Origin: Dorea_D sp963559605
Lineage (GTDB): Bacteria; Bacillota; Clostridia; Lachnospirales; Lachnospiraceae
Direction of reading: 5' to 3'
Length of the DNA: 64,000 nt
Assembly (NCBI GenBank): GCA_963559605.1
Contig: CAUWLL010000006.1
Location: 1-64,000, forward strand
Shown here: positions 48,970 through 57,186 of the stretch, in pieces
How positions within the stretch are numbered: position 1 is the stretch's first letter
Layout of the letters: the number at the start of each line of letters is the position of its first letter
Translations under genes and position numbers: made by a program
Notes under the pieces: generated by a model
What the model was told of the DNA's origin: nothing
The model's database searches: none
Seen by the model: only the letters and a program-made list of their open reading frames with translations

Positions 48970-51342
48970 ATGGATACAAACCAGCCGGTCATCCGTATTT
49001 CAGTGCGGAACCTCGTAGAGTTTATACTGCGAAGCGGGGATATAGACAATCGAATAGCGGCAGCGGACAAAGACGCCATGCAGATGGGCAGTAAGATTCA
49101 CCGGAAGATCCAAAGGCAGATGGGAGCGGACTATCATGCGGAAGTAGCGTTAAAATATGAGATACCGTGTAAAGGGTTTCAGATTTCCGTGGAAGGTCGT
49201 GCAGACGGTATTATAGATACACCGACAGGAATCGTCATTGATGAAATCAAGGGTGTATTTAAGGAACTGGATATGTTGAAAGAACCTGTAGAGGTTCATC
49301 TTGCACAGGCAAAATGTTACGCATTTATCTATGCGTCTCAAAAAAAACTTACAGAGATTGGCGTACAAATGACATATTGTAATATGGAGACGGAAGAGAT
49401 TAAGCGGTTTCAACAGGTTTATAGCTTTGAAGAACTGAGTTTCTGGTTTTGGGATTTAGTAGGAAAATATGAAAAATGGGCGAGATACCAGATTCAATGG
49501 AAGGAAAAGCGGGATGCATCCATTCAGGGAATTCAATTTCCTTTTCCATACAGAGATGGGCAGAGGAACCTTACGGTTTCGGTTTATCGGACAATTTTAA
49601 GAAAAAAGAAGCTGTTTATCCAAGCGCCTACAGGAGTAGGAAAGACGATGGCAACGGTATTCCCTGCGGTAAAAGCTGTGGGAGAGGGGTTGGGAGAGAA
49701 GATTTTTTATCTTACGGCAAAGACCATTACCCGGACAGTGGCGTGGCAGGCGTTTGACACTTTAAAGGAACAGGCGCTTCGCATGAAAGTGCTGGTATTG
49801 ACGGCGAAAGAGAAGGTCTGTTTTTGTGAGGAGACAAATTGTAATCCGGAATACTGCCCCTATGCCCGAGGGCATTATGACCGGGTGAATGATGCGGTAT
49901 ATGAGCTTCTGACATCATCGGATGAGATGAACAGGGAGATTGTAGAAGAGCAGGCGAGAAAATGGAAAGTCTGTCCTTATGAGATGAGCTTAGATGTTTC
50001 AAACTGGGTGGATGCAGTAATCTGCGATTATAATTATGTCTTTGATCCCAATGCCCATCTTCGAAGATTTTTCGGTGAAGGAATGTCGGGAGAATACTTG
50101 TTTTTGATCGATGAAGCACATAATCTGGTAGAGCGTGGAAGAGAGATGTACAGTGCAAGTCTTTACAAAGAAGATTTTTTGAAAATCAAGCGCCTTGTAA
50201 AATCGGAGGATGTAAGACTTGTAAAAAGACTGGAGGAAAGTAATAAGCAGCTTTTGGAATTAAAGCGGGAATGTGAAGATTACAGGGTACTGAACAGTAT
50301 CTCTCATATTTACCTGAAACTTTTGAATCTCATGTCTGAATTGGAACGGTTTCTGGAAGAATGTAAAAAAGAAGAGATGCGAAAGGAAGTCTTAACCTTT
50401 TATTTTGATGTGCGCAGATTTGTATATACTTATGACCGTCTGGACGAGAATTATATGATCTACTCAGAATTGGAAACGGGGGAACATTTTAAAATCCGCC
50501 TGTTTTGTGTGAATCCGGCAGTGAATCTGGAAGGATTTCTGGCGAAAGGAAACAGTACTGTGTTTTTTTCTGCTACATTGCTTCCGGTACACTATTACAA
50601 AGGGCTGTTAAGCACAGAGAAGGACGACTATGCCATTTATGCAGAGTCGCCCTTTGATACGAGAAAGCGCCTGCTCCTCATTGGCTCGGATGTCAGCACA
50701 AAGTACACCAGACGGGGAGCCGGAATGTATCGCAGATATGCGGAATACATATACCGGGCAGTGTGTCAAAAGATGGGAAATTATATTGCATTCTTTCCGT
50801 CTTATCGTTTTATGGAGGATGTGTACGAGGAATTTGAGATTCTGATGGGAGAGACAACGTCAGAGACACAGATGGATTATATTATGCAGTCGCAGTATAT
50901 GTCCGAAGAGGCGAGAGAAATCTTTCTTGAGAATTTTGAAGAAACAAGAAAGACCGGTTTTGTCGGCTTTTGCGTTATGGGTGGAATCTTTTCGGAGGGG
51001 ATAGATCTGACCGGAGAGCAGCTTATCGGAGCGTTTATTGTAGGTACGGGACTTCCGCAGGTGTGTACTGAGCGGGAACTTTTAAAGCGCCATTTTGATA
51101 AGCAGGGAGTTCGTGGGTTTGACTATGCCTATCTTTATCCGGGAATGAACAAGGTGCTACAGTCGGCAGGGCGCGTGATCCGTGATGCTGAAGACGAGGG
51201 TATCGTGCTTTTACTGGATGAAAGGTTTCTGGATGGAAGATACCGGGAAGTATTTCCGAGAGAATGGAAGGATTACGGTCTTTGTAATATCCAAAACGTG
51301 GCAGAGAGCATTACAGATTTTTGGAAAAACAAAGACGTATAG
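48970..51342 (+). CDS. DinG/Rad3-like Fe-S helicase with N-terminal PD-(D/E)XK nuclease domain
   Basis: A 790-residue protein from the ATG at 48970, 5 bases after AAGGAAG. The first 200 residues look like a Cas4/RecB-type nuclease: SKIHRKIQRQMGADYHAEVAL, GRADGIIDTPTGIVIDEIKGV (D...ExK near 76-91) and HLAQAKCYAFIY. The helicase follows: Walker A APTGVGKTMAT (near 218), Fe-S cysteines CFCEETNCNPEYCPYARG (near 283), DEAH box LIDEAHNLVER (near 379), and motifs VFFSATLL, GFCVMGGIFSEGIDLTGE and QSAGRVIRD. XPD-type helicases unwind DNA 5'-3'. It is third in the SOS operon. Confidence 0.88.
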   Translation: MDTNQPVIRISVRNLVEFILRSGDIDNRIAAADKDAMQMGSKIHRKIQRQMGADYHAEVALKYEIPCKGFQISVEGRADGIIDTPTGIVIDEIKGVFKELDMLKEPVEVHLAQAKCYAFIYASQKKLTEIGVQMTYCNMETEEIKRFQQVYSFEELSFWFWDLVGKYEKWARYQIQWKEKRDASIQGIQFPFPYRDGQRNLTVSVYRTILRKKKLFIQAPTGVGKTMATVFPAVKAVGEGLGEKIFYLTAKTITRTVAWQAFDTLKEQALRMKVLVLTAKEKVCFCEETNCNPEYCPYARGHYDRVNDAVYELLTSSDEMNREIVEEQARKWKVCPYEMSLDVSNWVDAVICDYNYVFDPNAHLRRFFGEGMSGEYLFLIDEAHNLVERGREMYSASLYKEDFLKIKRLVKSEDVRLVKRLEESNKQLLELKRECEDYRVLNSISHIYLKLLNLMSELERFLEECKKEEMRKEVLTFYFDVRRFVYTYDRLDENYMIYSELETGEHFKIRLFCVNPAVNLEGFLAKGNSTVFFSATLLPVHYYKGLLSTEKDDYAIYAESPFDTRKRLLLIGSDVSTKYTRRGAGMYRRYAEYIYRAVCQKMGNYIAFFPSYRFMEDVYEEFEILMGETTSETQMDYIMQSQYMSEEAREIFLENFEETRKTGFVGFCVMGGIFSEGIDLTGEQLIGAFIVGTGLPQVCTERELLKRHFDKQGVRGFDYAYLYPGMNKVLQSAGRVIRDAEDEGIVLLLDERFLDGRYREVFPREWKDYGLCNIQNVAESITDFWKNKDV

Positions 51343-51383
51343 AAATAGAGATCTGTATAAAAATACGAAAATCCAGAATCATA

Positions 51384-51428
51384 AAAAAGAATGCCGACAG
51401 AATTTAAAATCGACATTCTTTTTCTTTC
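51384..51428. terminator. Terminator of the DNA-repair operon
   Basis: AAAAAGAATG...CGA (51384-51397) pairs with 51410-51423 with one mismatch, followed by a T-rich run. It lies between converging genes. Confidence 0.7.
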
Positions 51429-51459
51429 TTTTGTTTGTCCGGTAAAAAGTATTGTAGTT

Positions 51460-52284
51460 TTAGCTCAGGTTTAGTTTTTTCTTCATCAGCATGTAAGTGA
51501 CGGTATAGAGTAACACGGCTGTTATGATGCTGAGAATACCGGAAATTTTAAAGGTGTCTATCATGTAACCGATAGAGCTTTGGTTTACCAGGAACGTCGG
51601 ATCACGAAAAGAGAAGAGACCCAGTGCAATAAAAAGTACATACATTATAACAGAGGTGATCGTTGTCAATCCAAAGTAACTGGCTACAGCTCCGACAATA
51701 CGGTGGCCTTGGAACAACTGACCAATGGCAACAGAAGCATAGATGGTTGGGACAGTAGAGATGGCCTCTACCAGCGCTACAAGAAGGAGGAACAGTATGA
51801 CTTTGCTGAATGTGAGATTGGCATAAGCGCCTGTAAATCCTAAAGCTTCCAGCACTTTTTCGTCATTTGCATGGTAACCGGCAGACACCTCGGAAGTCCA
51901 GATGACAATCGCCATGCACATAAAGACGAGGAACGTGTTTATAAATACCCAGACAGTTCCGGCGATTGTTTTGGATAACAGAATCTGTGAACGGGTAACC
52001 GGAAGTGTGAAGGTAAGGTATCCTTCATCAGAGTACAGGTTTTTATAAAAACGGACGGCAACCAGAATGCATGTGGCAAAGGAGGTTCCCGCGATTATCA
52101 ACGTATAAAGGATGAATATGCCCATGAAAATCATACCGTTTGCTTCGCTGTCAAAAAAATTAACATTCAGAGGTTCTGTTAAAAATACCCGGACTGCCAC
52201 AGCGGATAATAGCAGAAAGGCATGGACGATAAGTAAATATCGGTTTAGTGATTTAAAGTCGTATTTTATAAGTTTTCCTAACAT
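51460..52284 (-). CDS. ABC-2 transporter permease, YtrF/YtrC-like
   Basis: A 274-residue protein with about six helices: an N-terminal YLLIVHAFLLLSAVAVRVFL, TLIIAGTSFATCILVAVRFY, FINTFLVFMCMAIVIWTSE, VILFLLLVALVEAISTV, TTITSVIMYVLFIALGLFSF and a final ITAVLLYTVTYMLM. It is the membrane part of a GntR-controlled ABC set; its start overlaps the ATPase stop by 7 bases. Related sets (YtrABCDEF) respond to cell-wall-active peptides. The substrate is unknown. Confidence 0.82.
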   Translation of the reverse strand: MLGKLIKYDFKSLNRYLLIVHAFLLLSAVAVRVFLTEPLNVNFFDSEANGMIFMGIFILYTLIIAGTSFATCILVAVRFYKNLYSDEGYLTFTLPVTRSQILLSKTIAGTVWVFINTFLVFMCMAIVIWTSEVSAGYHANDEKVLEALGFTGAYANLTFSKVILFLLLVALVEAISTVPTIYASVAIGQLFQGHRIVGAVASYFGLTTITSVIMYVLFIALGLFSFRDPTFLVNQSSIGYMIDTFKISGILSIITAVLLYTVTYMLMKKKLNLS

Positions 52285-52979
52285 TTGAACACCTCCCTGA
52301 ACAGACTGTCCACAGATTTTCCCTGCTCCATACGAATATCGTCCACAGATGCATTGAGCACAAGCTGTCCCTGACGAATGAAAAGTACATGATCCAAGGT
52401 GTTTTCGATGTCATGGATCAAATGTGTGGACAGCAGGATCGTAGCATCTTCCCTGTAGTTTGTCAGTATGGTGCGCAGGATATAATCTCTTGCCGCCGGA
52501 TCGACACCGCCGATGGGTTCGTCTAAAATGTAAAGTTTGGCGTCACGGCTCATAATGAGAATAAGCTGTACTTTTTCTTTTGTTCCTTTGGAAAGTGTTT
52601 TCAGTCTTGCGTTTGTATCAATTTTTAAATCTTCCAACATCATATAAGCGCGCTCTGGCTGAAAATCTTCGTAAAAATCCCGAAAATAAGAAATTAAATT
52701 CTTGACTTTCATGGTTTCGTCCAGATAGGTGCGCTCCGGAAGGTAAGAAATTAATTTTTTGGTTTCTACGCCCGGCTTTTTCCCATCAATTAAGACACTG
52801 CCTTCTGTGGGGACAAGTACATCGTTGATCAGTTTGATCAAAGTGGTCTTTCCGCTTCCGTTTGGACCAAGAAGTCCTACAATTTGCCCACGCTCCAAGG
52901 TGAGGTTCAGGTTGTTAAGCGCATAGGATGTATTGTTATATTTTTTGGAAAGTCCCTGACATTCCAGAATAGGATTCAT
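52278..52979 (-). CDS. ABC transporter ATP-binding protein, YtrB-like
   Basis: A 233-residue ATPase. Walker A GLLGPNGSGKTTLIKLI near residue 36, signature TLSKGTKEKVQLILI (a relaxed form of LSGGQ, usual in this group), Walker B LYILDEPIGGVDPAARDYI and the switch His in LSTHLIHDIENTLD are visible. It lies one base after the GntR gene and overlaps the permease. The operon of regulator, ATPase and permease is typical of YtrA-type loci. Confidence 0.9.
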   Translation of the reverse strand: MNPILECQGLSKKYNNTSYALNNLNLTLERGQIVGLLGPNGSGKTTLIKLINDVLVPTEGSVLIDGKKPGVETKKLISYLPERTYLDETMKVKNLISYFRDFYEDFQPERAYMMLEDLKIDTNARLKTLSKGTKEKVQLILIMSRDAKLYILDEPIGGVDPAARDYILRTILTNYREDATILLSTHLIHDIENTLDHVLFIRQGQLVLNASVDDIRMEQGKSVDSLFREVFKC

Positions 52980-52980
52980 A

Positions 52981-53358
52981 TTATTTTCCCTCCTTTACGG
53001 CTTCTTTTACAAGAGCAAGCGTTTCCTCATAAGGGAAACCAAGCTGTTTCATTTTTTCGAAAAATTCATGAATATGTTCTGCTGCAAGATCTTTTTTCAG
53101 TTGTTTTAACATCTCTTTATCCTCCGTTATAAATCGTCCGCTGGTTCGCTGGGAATATACAAGTCCGCTTCTCTCCAGCTCGGCTAACGCTTTTTGCATA
53201 GTATTTGGGTTGACTGCCGCGTCTAAGGCAAGTTCTCTGACGGACGGAAGTCTGTCTCCCGGTGTATATGTGCCGGATATGATGTCGTGTTGGATTTTTT
53301 CCATAAGCTGTAAATAAATCGGCCGGTTTTCATCTAAGTTCCAGGGCATAGGATTCAC
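52981..53358 (-). CDS. GntR-family (YtrA-type) transcription regulator
   Basis: A 125-residue regulator with a short C-terminal tail rather than a full ligand domain, as in the YtrA subfamily. The winged helix reads PIYLQLMEKIQHDIISGTYTPGDRLPSVRELALDAAVNPNTMQKALAELERSGLVYSQRTSGRFI. GGGAGGTG precedes the ATG. It heads the ABC operon and probably represses it through the dyad at 53371-53394. Confidence 0.93.
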   Translation of the reverse strand: MNPMPWNLDENRPIYLQLMEKIQHDIISGTYTPGDRLPSVRELALDAAVNPNTMQKALAELERSGLVYSQRTSGRFITEDKEMLKQLKKDLAAEHIHEFFEKMKQLGFPYEETLALVKEAVKEGK

Positions 53359-53370
53359 CTCCCTTATTTA

Positions 53371-53418
53371 ATTGTATTATCTAAGTAATACAATAATACA
53401 TATACTTAGGATTGTCAA
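53371..53418 (-). promoter_or_regulatory. Promoter and YtrA-type operator
   Basis: On the minus strand, a perfect TTGACA (53418-53413), 17 bases, then TATTGT (53395-53390). The operator ATTGTATTA-N6-TAATACAAT (53371-53394) is a perfect dyad overlapping the -10 and start. A second pair, CTAAGTA (53381-53387) and TACTTAG (53403-53409), interlocks with it. Confidence 0.75.
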
Positions 53419-53441
53419 GAGGAAGAACAGGATAAAATTAC

Positions 53442-53480
53442 AAAAAAATAACAGACAGATTATATGTAGAACCTGTCTGT
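53442..53480 (-). terminator. Terminator of the nfo-acetyltransferase operon
   Basis: On the minus strand, ACAGACAG (53480-53473) pairs with CTGTCTGT (53458-53451) and is followed by TATTTTTTT. Confidence 0.75.
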
Positions 53481-53505
53481 ATGGAAAAGAGTCGTTTTAA
53501 AGTTG

Positions 53506-54102
53506 TTACATAATACCGTATTCTTTATTTATAAATTCCCGCACTTCGTCTATCGGCAAAAAAGGAGGCTGTACATCCTGATGGATTCCGATCTGTTTGT
53601 CCATCCAGACGGTACTGTACCAGCGTCCGAACTTATAACCGGATTTTTTAAACTCACCTACCAGATGATAGCCCATATGTCGGTGGAAATTTACACTGTT
53701 CTGTGTAAGATATTCGTCCTCGGTGGGAGGATAGGCAATACAGGCATTGACATTTACAATGTTCTGGACTTTTAGTATCTTTTCCAATGTGTCATACAAA
53801 AGCTTTCCAAGTCCCATGTTTCGGCAGTCCTCACGAATGTAAAGCGTGGTTTCCACAGACCAGTCGTATGCCTGACGTTCATGAAAACGATCAGCGTAGG
53901 CGTAGCCCAAAGGTTCTCCGTCTGATTCGGCAACAAGGTAAGGGTAGGATTTTGTTACGTGCCGGATACGATGTTCAAACTCAGCCATGGAAGGAACCTC
54001 ATACTCATAAGTAATGGAAGTTTTCCGAACATAAGGAGCATAGATGGAAAGCAGTGAGGACGCGTCTTTTGGTGTGGCAAACCGTATGCTTATATTCTTC
54101 AT
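53506..54102 (-). CDS. GNAT family N-acetyltransferase
   Basis: A 198-residue GNAT protein resembling phosphinothricin/MnaT-type acetyltransferases: ISIRFATPKDASSLLSIYAPYVRKTSITYEYEVPSMAEFEHRI at the N-terminus, then YPYLVAESDGEPLGYAYADRFHERQAYDWSVETTLYIREDCRNMGLGKLLYDTLEKI with the acetyl-CoA loop. The C-terminal tail is about 25 residues longer than usual. Its start overlaps the nfo stop by 4 bases (ATGA). The substrate is unknown. Confidence 0.88.
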   Translation of the reverse strand: MKNISIRFATPKDASSLLSIYAPYVRKTSITYEYEVPSMAEFEHRIRHVTKSYPYLVAESDGEPLGYAYADRFHERQAYDWSVETTLYIREDCRNMGLGKLLYDTLEKILKVQNIVNVNACIAYPPTEDEYLTQNSVNFHRHMGYHLVGEFKKSGYKFGRWYSTVWMDKQIGIHQDVQPPFLPIDEVREFINKEYGIM

Positions 54103-55010
54103 GATCGCTCCTCGTAATCTGCAATGATTTTGTTCTGTACTTCAGGAGTGAAAATTCCTGCGCGCAGCATATCTATTTCGTGTTTATAAGGCGCGTAAGA
54201 TTTCTTTTCCTTTGTGGGCGACGGAATATAAGGGGTTTCCAGAATCTTTGGCACCTGTTCAAAATCAGGATGGTGCACAATATAAGAGATGGCTTCAAAG
54301 CCAATCTCTCCAAATCCCAAGTTGGCGTGGCGGTCTTTGGCTGCTCCCCGGATATTTTTGCTGTCATTGATATGGAATACGGCAATCTGCTCTTTCCCCA
54401 GAATCCGATCAAACTCGTCTATAACACCGTCAAAATTATGGATAATATCATAGCCGCTGTCGTGAGTATGGCAGGTATCAAAGCACACACGAAGTTTTTC
54501 ATTATAAATAACGCCGTCATAAATACGGGCAAGTTCCTCAAAACTTCTGCCGATCTCCGAACCTTTTCCTGCCATAGTCTCAAGGGCAATGCTAAGGTTT
54601 GTGTCTTTTGTGAGCACTTCATTCAGTCCTTTGACGATCTGTCGGATTCCCACATCAACACCTTCTCCCACATGGGCTCCGGGGTGGAGAATGAGTGTGC
54701 GGCTTTTGCATGCTTCACTTCGCTCAATCTCTTTGGAAAGAAATGAAACTGCAAGTTCAAAGGTTTCCGGTTTTACCGCATTTCCTAGATTGATAATGTA
54801 AGGAGCATGGACGATAATATCGCGAATGCCATGAGCGTTCATATATTCCCATGCTGGGTCAATATTCAGCTCGGAAATCTCTTTTCTTCGGGTGTTCTGT
54901 GGCGCTCCTGTATAGAACATAAAAGTATCTGCGCCATAGGAAACTGCTTCCTTGGCAGAGCCGAGAAGCATTTCTTTCCCGCTCATGCCTACGTGAGAAC
55001 CTAAAATCAT
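54099..55010 (-). CDS. nfo: Deoxyribonuclease IV (apurinic/apyrimidinic endonuclease)
   Basis: A 303-residue AP endonuclease 2 family TIM barrel. It reads MILGSHVGMSGKEMLLGSAKEAVSYGADTFMFYTGAPQNTRRK; zinc ligands are expected in IIVHAPYIINLGN, LILHPGAHVG, IALETMAGKGSE, RVCFDTCHTHDSGYD, VFHINDSKN and RHANLGFGEIGF, all present. It cuts DNA 5' to abasic sites during base-excision repair. GGAG precedes the start. No LexA box is seen upstream. Confidence 0.95.
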   Translation of the reverse strand: MILGSHVGMSGKEMLLGSAKEAVSYGADTFMFYTGAPQNTRRKEISELNIDPAWEYMNAHGIRDIIVHAPYIINLGNAVKPETFELAVSFLSKEIERSEACKSRTLILHPGAHVGEGVDVGIRQIVKGLNEVLTKDTNLSIALETMAGKGSEIGRSFEELARIYDGVIYNEKLRVCFDTCHTHDSGYDIIHNFDGVIDEFDRILGKEQIAVFHINDSKNIRGAAKDRHANLGFGEIGFEAISYIVHHPDFEQVPKILETPYIPSPTKEKKSYAPYKHEIDMLRAGIFTPEVQNKIIADYEERS

Positions 55011-55143
55011 AGTTAATCTCCTTTGGTGTGAGTATTTCTCAAATTTATCTTTGTTTCGAAAGATTTTGAAATAAAATAATAGTAATTATTACTGACATTT
55101 TAACATTAACTTTCGGAATTTGCAATAAGTGTTTTAAATAAGG

Positions 55144-55202
55144 TTGTTGATAATATTTTCTTGTGATAGAATACTTAGTGTTAAATAAATGTATAGTATA
55201 AT
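55144..55202 (+). promoter_or_regulatory. Promoter region of argS
   Basis: TTGTTG (55144-55149), 17 bases and TAGAAT (55167-55172); a second perfect TATAAT (55197-55202) lacks a good -35. From either, the leader is short and leaves no room for a T-box. The remaining 55011-55143 is AT-rich with nothing recognisable. Confidence 0.5.
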
Positions 55203-55223
55203 TCGTAAAGTACGAGGTGAAAT

Positions 55224-56990
55224 ATGAAAAAATTGATGGATTTGATCGAGCAGGAAATTGCGTCAGCGTTTGAAGCGGCAGGCTATGAACGAAAATATGC
55301 GAAGGTTACGCTGTCCAATAGACCTGACCTGTGTGAATATCAGTGTAATGGCGCTATGGCGGGAGCGAAAGTATATAAGAAGGCGCCGATCATGATTGCC
55401 AATGATGTGATCGCGCATCTTACGGAGAAAAAATATATTGCGGAAATCGAGGCGGTGAACCCGGGATTTATCAATATGAAAGTAAATGCCGAGGCAGTAT
55501 CGGAGTATTTAAATGAGATGAAAGCAGAAGAAGGGCTTGGAATCGAGAAAGCGAAAGAGCCAAAGATGATTCTTGTAGACTATGGCGGACCGAATGTGGC
55601 AAAACCGCTCCATGTGGGACATCTTCGTTCTGCGGTCATCGGAGAGAGTATTAAAAGAATCGCAAGAAAGATGGGGCATAAGGTGCTTGGAGATATTCAT
55701 CTGGGTGACTGGGGCTATCAGATGGGACTGATCGTTACCGAGCTTCAGAAAAGACAGCCGGATCTTCCGTATTTTGACGAATCTTTCGAGGGAGAGTATC
55801 CGACGGAGGCGCCATTTACCATCGGAGAGTTGGAAGAAATCTACCCAACAGCCAGCGCAAAGGCAAAGGCAGATGAAAAATACAGGGAAGAAGCATTGCA
55901 TGCTACTTATTTGCTACAAAACGGGCATAGAGGATACAGGGCTGTCTGGAAACATATTATGCGTGTGTCCGTTGCAGACCTGAAAAAGAATTATGAAAAT
56001 CTGAACGTAGAGTTTGACCTTTGGAAAGGAGAGTCTGACGCACAGGCATACATTCCGGATATGATTGCCGACCTGAAAGAAAAGGGATTTGCCCATGAGG
56101 ATCAAGGTGCGCTTGTGATCGATGTTCAGGAGGAGACGGATACGAAAGAAATTCCGCCTTGCATGATCCAGAAATCAGACGGCGCTTCTCTTTATGGAAC
56201 GACAGACTTGGCAACACTGATTCAAAGAGAAGAGGACTATCACCCGGATCATGTGATCTATATCGTAGATAAACGTCAGGAATTACACTTCGTACAGGTA
56301 TTCCGCGCGGCGAAAAAGACGGGGATCGTGCCGGAAGAGACAAAGCTTTCTTTCCTCGGCTTTGGTACTATGAACGGAAAAGACGGAAAGCCGTTTAAGA
56401 CAAGAGAGGGAGGGGTTATGCGTCTGGAAAATCTCATTGCCGAGATTGAGGATGAGATGTATCAGAAAATTACGGATAATCGTACAGTAGAAGAGTCTGA
56501 GGCGAAAGAGACGGCTAAGATCGTAGGACTTTCCGCGATCCGTTACGGTGATTTATCCAATCAGGCATCTAAGGATTATATTTTTGACGTAGACCGTTTT
56601 ACTTCTTTTGAGGGGAATACGGGACCGTATATTTTATATACGATCGTGCGTATTAAATCTATCCTGAACAAATATATGGCAGAGGGAGCTTCTGTGGACG
56701 GACTTTGTATGCAGGCAGCGGCAGGAGACAGTGAGAAAGCGTTGATGCTGGAGGCGGCAAAATACAATGAAGTTATGGAAAATGCCTATGAAGAATTGGC
56801 GCCGCACAAAATCTGCGCCTACATTTATGATTTGTCCAATGCATTTAATCGTTTTTATCATGAGACGAAGATTTTGTCTGAGGAAGATGCGCCAAAGAAA
56901 CAGAGCTATATTGCGCTTCTGGTACTGACAAAAGAGATCTTAGAATCCTGCATTGACGTATTGGGATTCGAAGCACCGGAGAGGATGTAG
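55224..56990 (+). CDS. argS: Arginyl-tRNA synthetase
   Basis: A 588-residue class I synthetase. The N-terminal Add1 domain leads to VDYGGPNVAKPLHVGHLRSAVIGESI with the HIGH-type HVGH near residue 131. The KMSK-equivalent loop is GKPFKTREGGVMRLENL, which in ArgRS is often degenerate as here. The C-terminal anticodon-binding domain ends PERM, the normal end of ArgRS (FEAPERM). It attaches arginine to tRNA(Arg). The ATG follows GAGGTG. Confidence 0.97.
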   Translation: MKKLMDLIEQEIASAFEAAGYERKYAKVTLSNRPDLCEYQCNGAMAGAKVYKKAPIMIANDVIAHLTEKKYIAEIEAVNPGFINMKVNAEAVSEYLNEMKAEEGLGIEKAKEPKMILVDYGGPNVAKPLHVGHLRSAVIGESIKRIARKMGHKVLGDIHLGDWGYQMGLIVTELQKRQPDLPYFDESFEGEYPTEAPFTIGELEEIYPTASAKAKADEKYREEALHATYLLQNGHRGYRAVWKHIMRVSVADLKKNYENLNVEFDLWKGESDAQAYIPDMIADLKEKGFAHEDQGALVIDVQEETDTKEIPPCMIQKSDGASLYGTTDLATLIQREEDYHPDHVIYIVDKRQELHFVQVFRAAKKTGIVPEETKLSFLGFGTMNGKDGKPFKTREGGVMRLENLIAEIEDEMYQKITDNRTVEESEAKETAKIVGLSAIRYGDLSNQASKDYIFDVDRFTSFEGNTGPYILYTIVRIKSILNKYMAEGASVDGLCMQAAAGDSEKALMLEAAKYNEVMENAYEELAPHKICAYIYDLSNAFNRFYHETKILSEEDAPKKQSYIALLVLTKEILESCIDVLGFEAPERM

Positions 56991-56992
56991 TA

Positions 56993-57158
56993 TAACGATT
57001 CAGCCATGCACGAGCACATCAAGCGGGAGGCACAAGTTTACTTGTGTCAGACTGAGTGATGTGTGAGTATATGGCGTTTCGCCATTAACGAGAGTCATAG
57101 TAGCGTCAGCTACGGATAGGCTGCGAAGCAGCCGACTCGAGTTAGGGCTGAATCATTA
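56993..57158. other. Multibranched structured intergenic element
   Basis: The whole gap between argS and alaX folds. An outer stem GATTCAGCC/GGCTGAATC (56997-57005 with 57146-57154) encloses three branches. Branch A: CACATCA/TGATGTG (57015-57021 with 57057-57063) around hairpin 57031-57046. Branch B: ATGGCG/CGCCAT (57071-57085). Branch C: AAC-GA-GAGTC with GACTC-GA-GTT (57087-57096 with 57134-57143), holding a symmetric GA/GA internal loop, and inside it hairpins GTAGC/GCTAC (57100-57113) and GGCTGC/GCAGCC (57119-57133). No T run follows. It could be a structured RNA or a small mobile repeat. Confidence 0.75.
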
Positions 57159-57186
57159 TGGAAAATATGAGATAAGGAAGGATACT

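Noticed and set aside
55144..55223. T-box riboswitch before argS
   Set aside because: The leader from the likely promoters is far too short and has no specifier stem or terminator.
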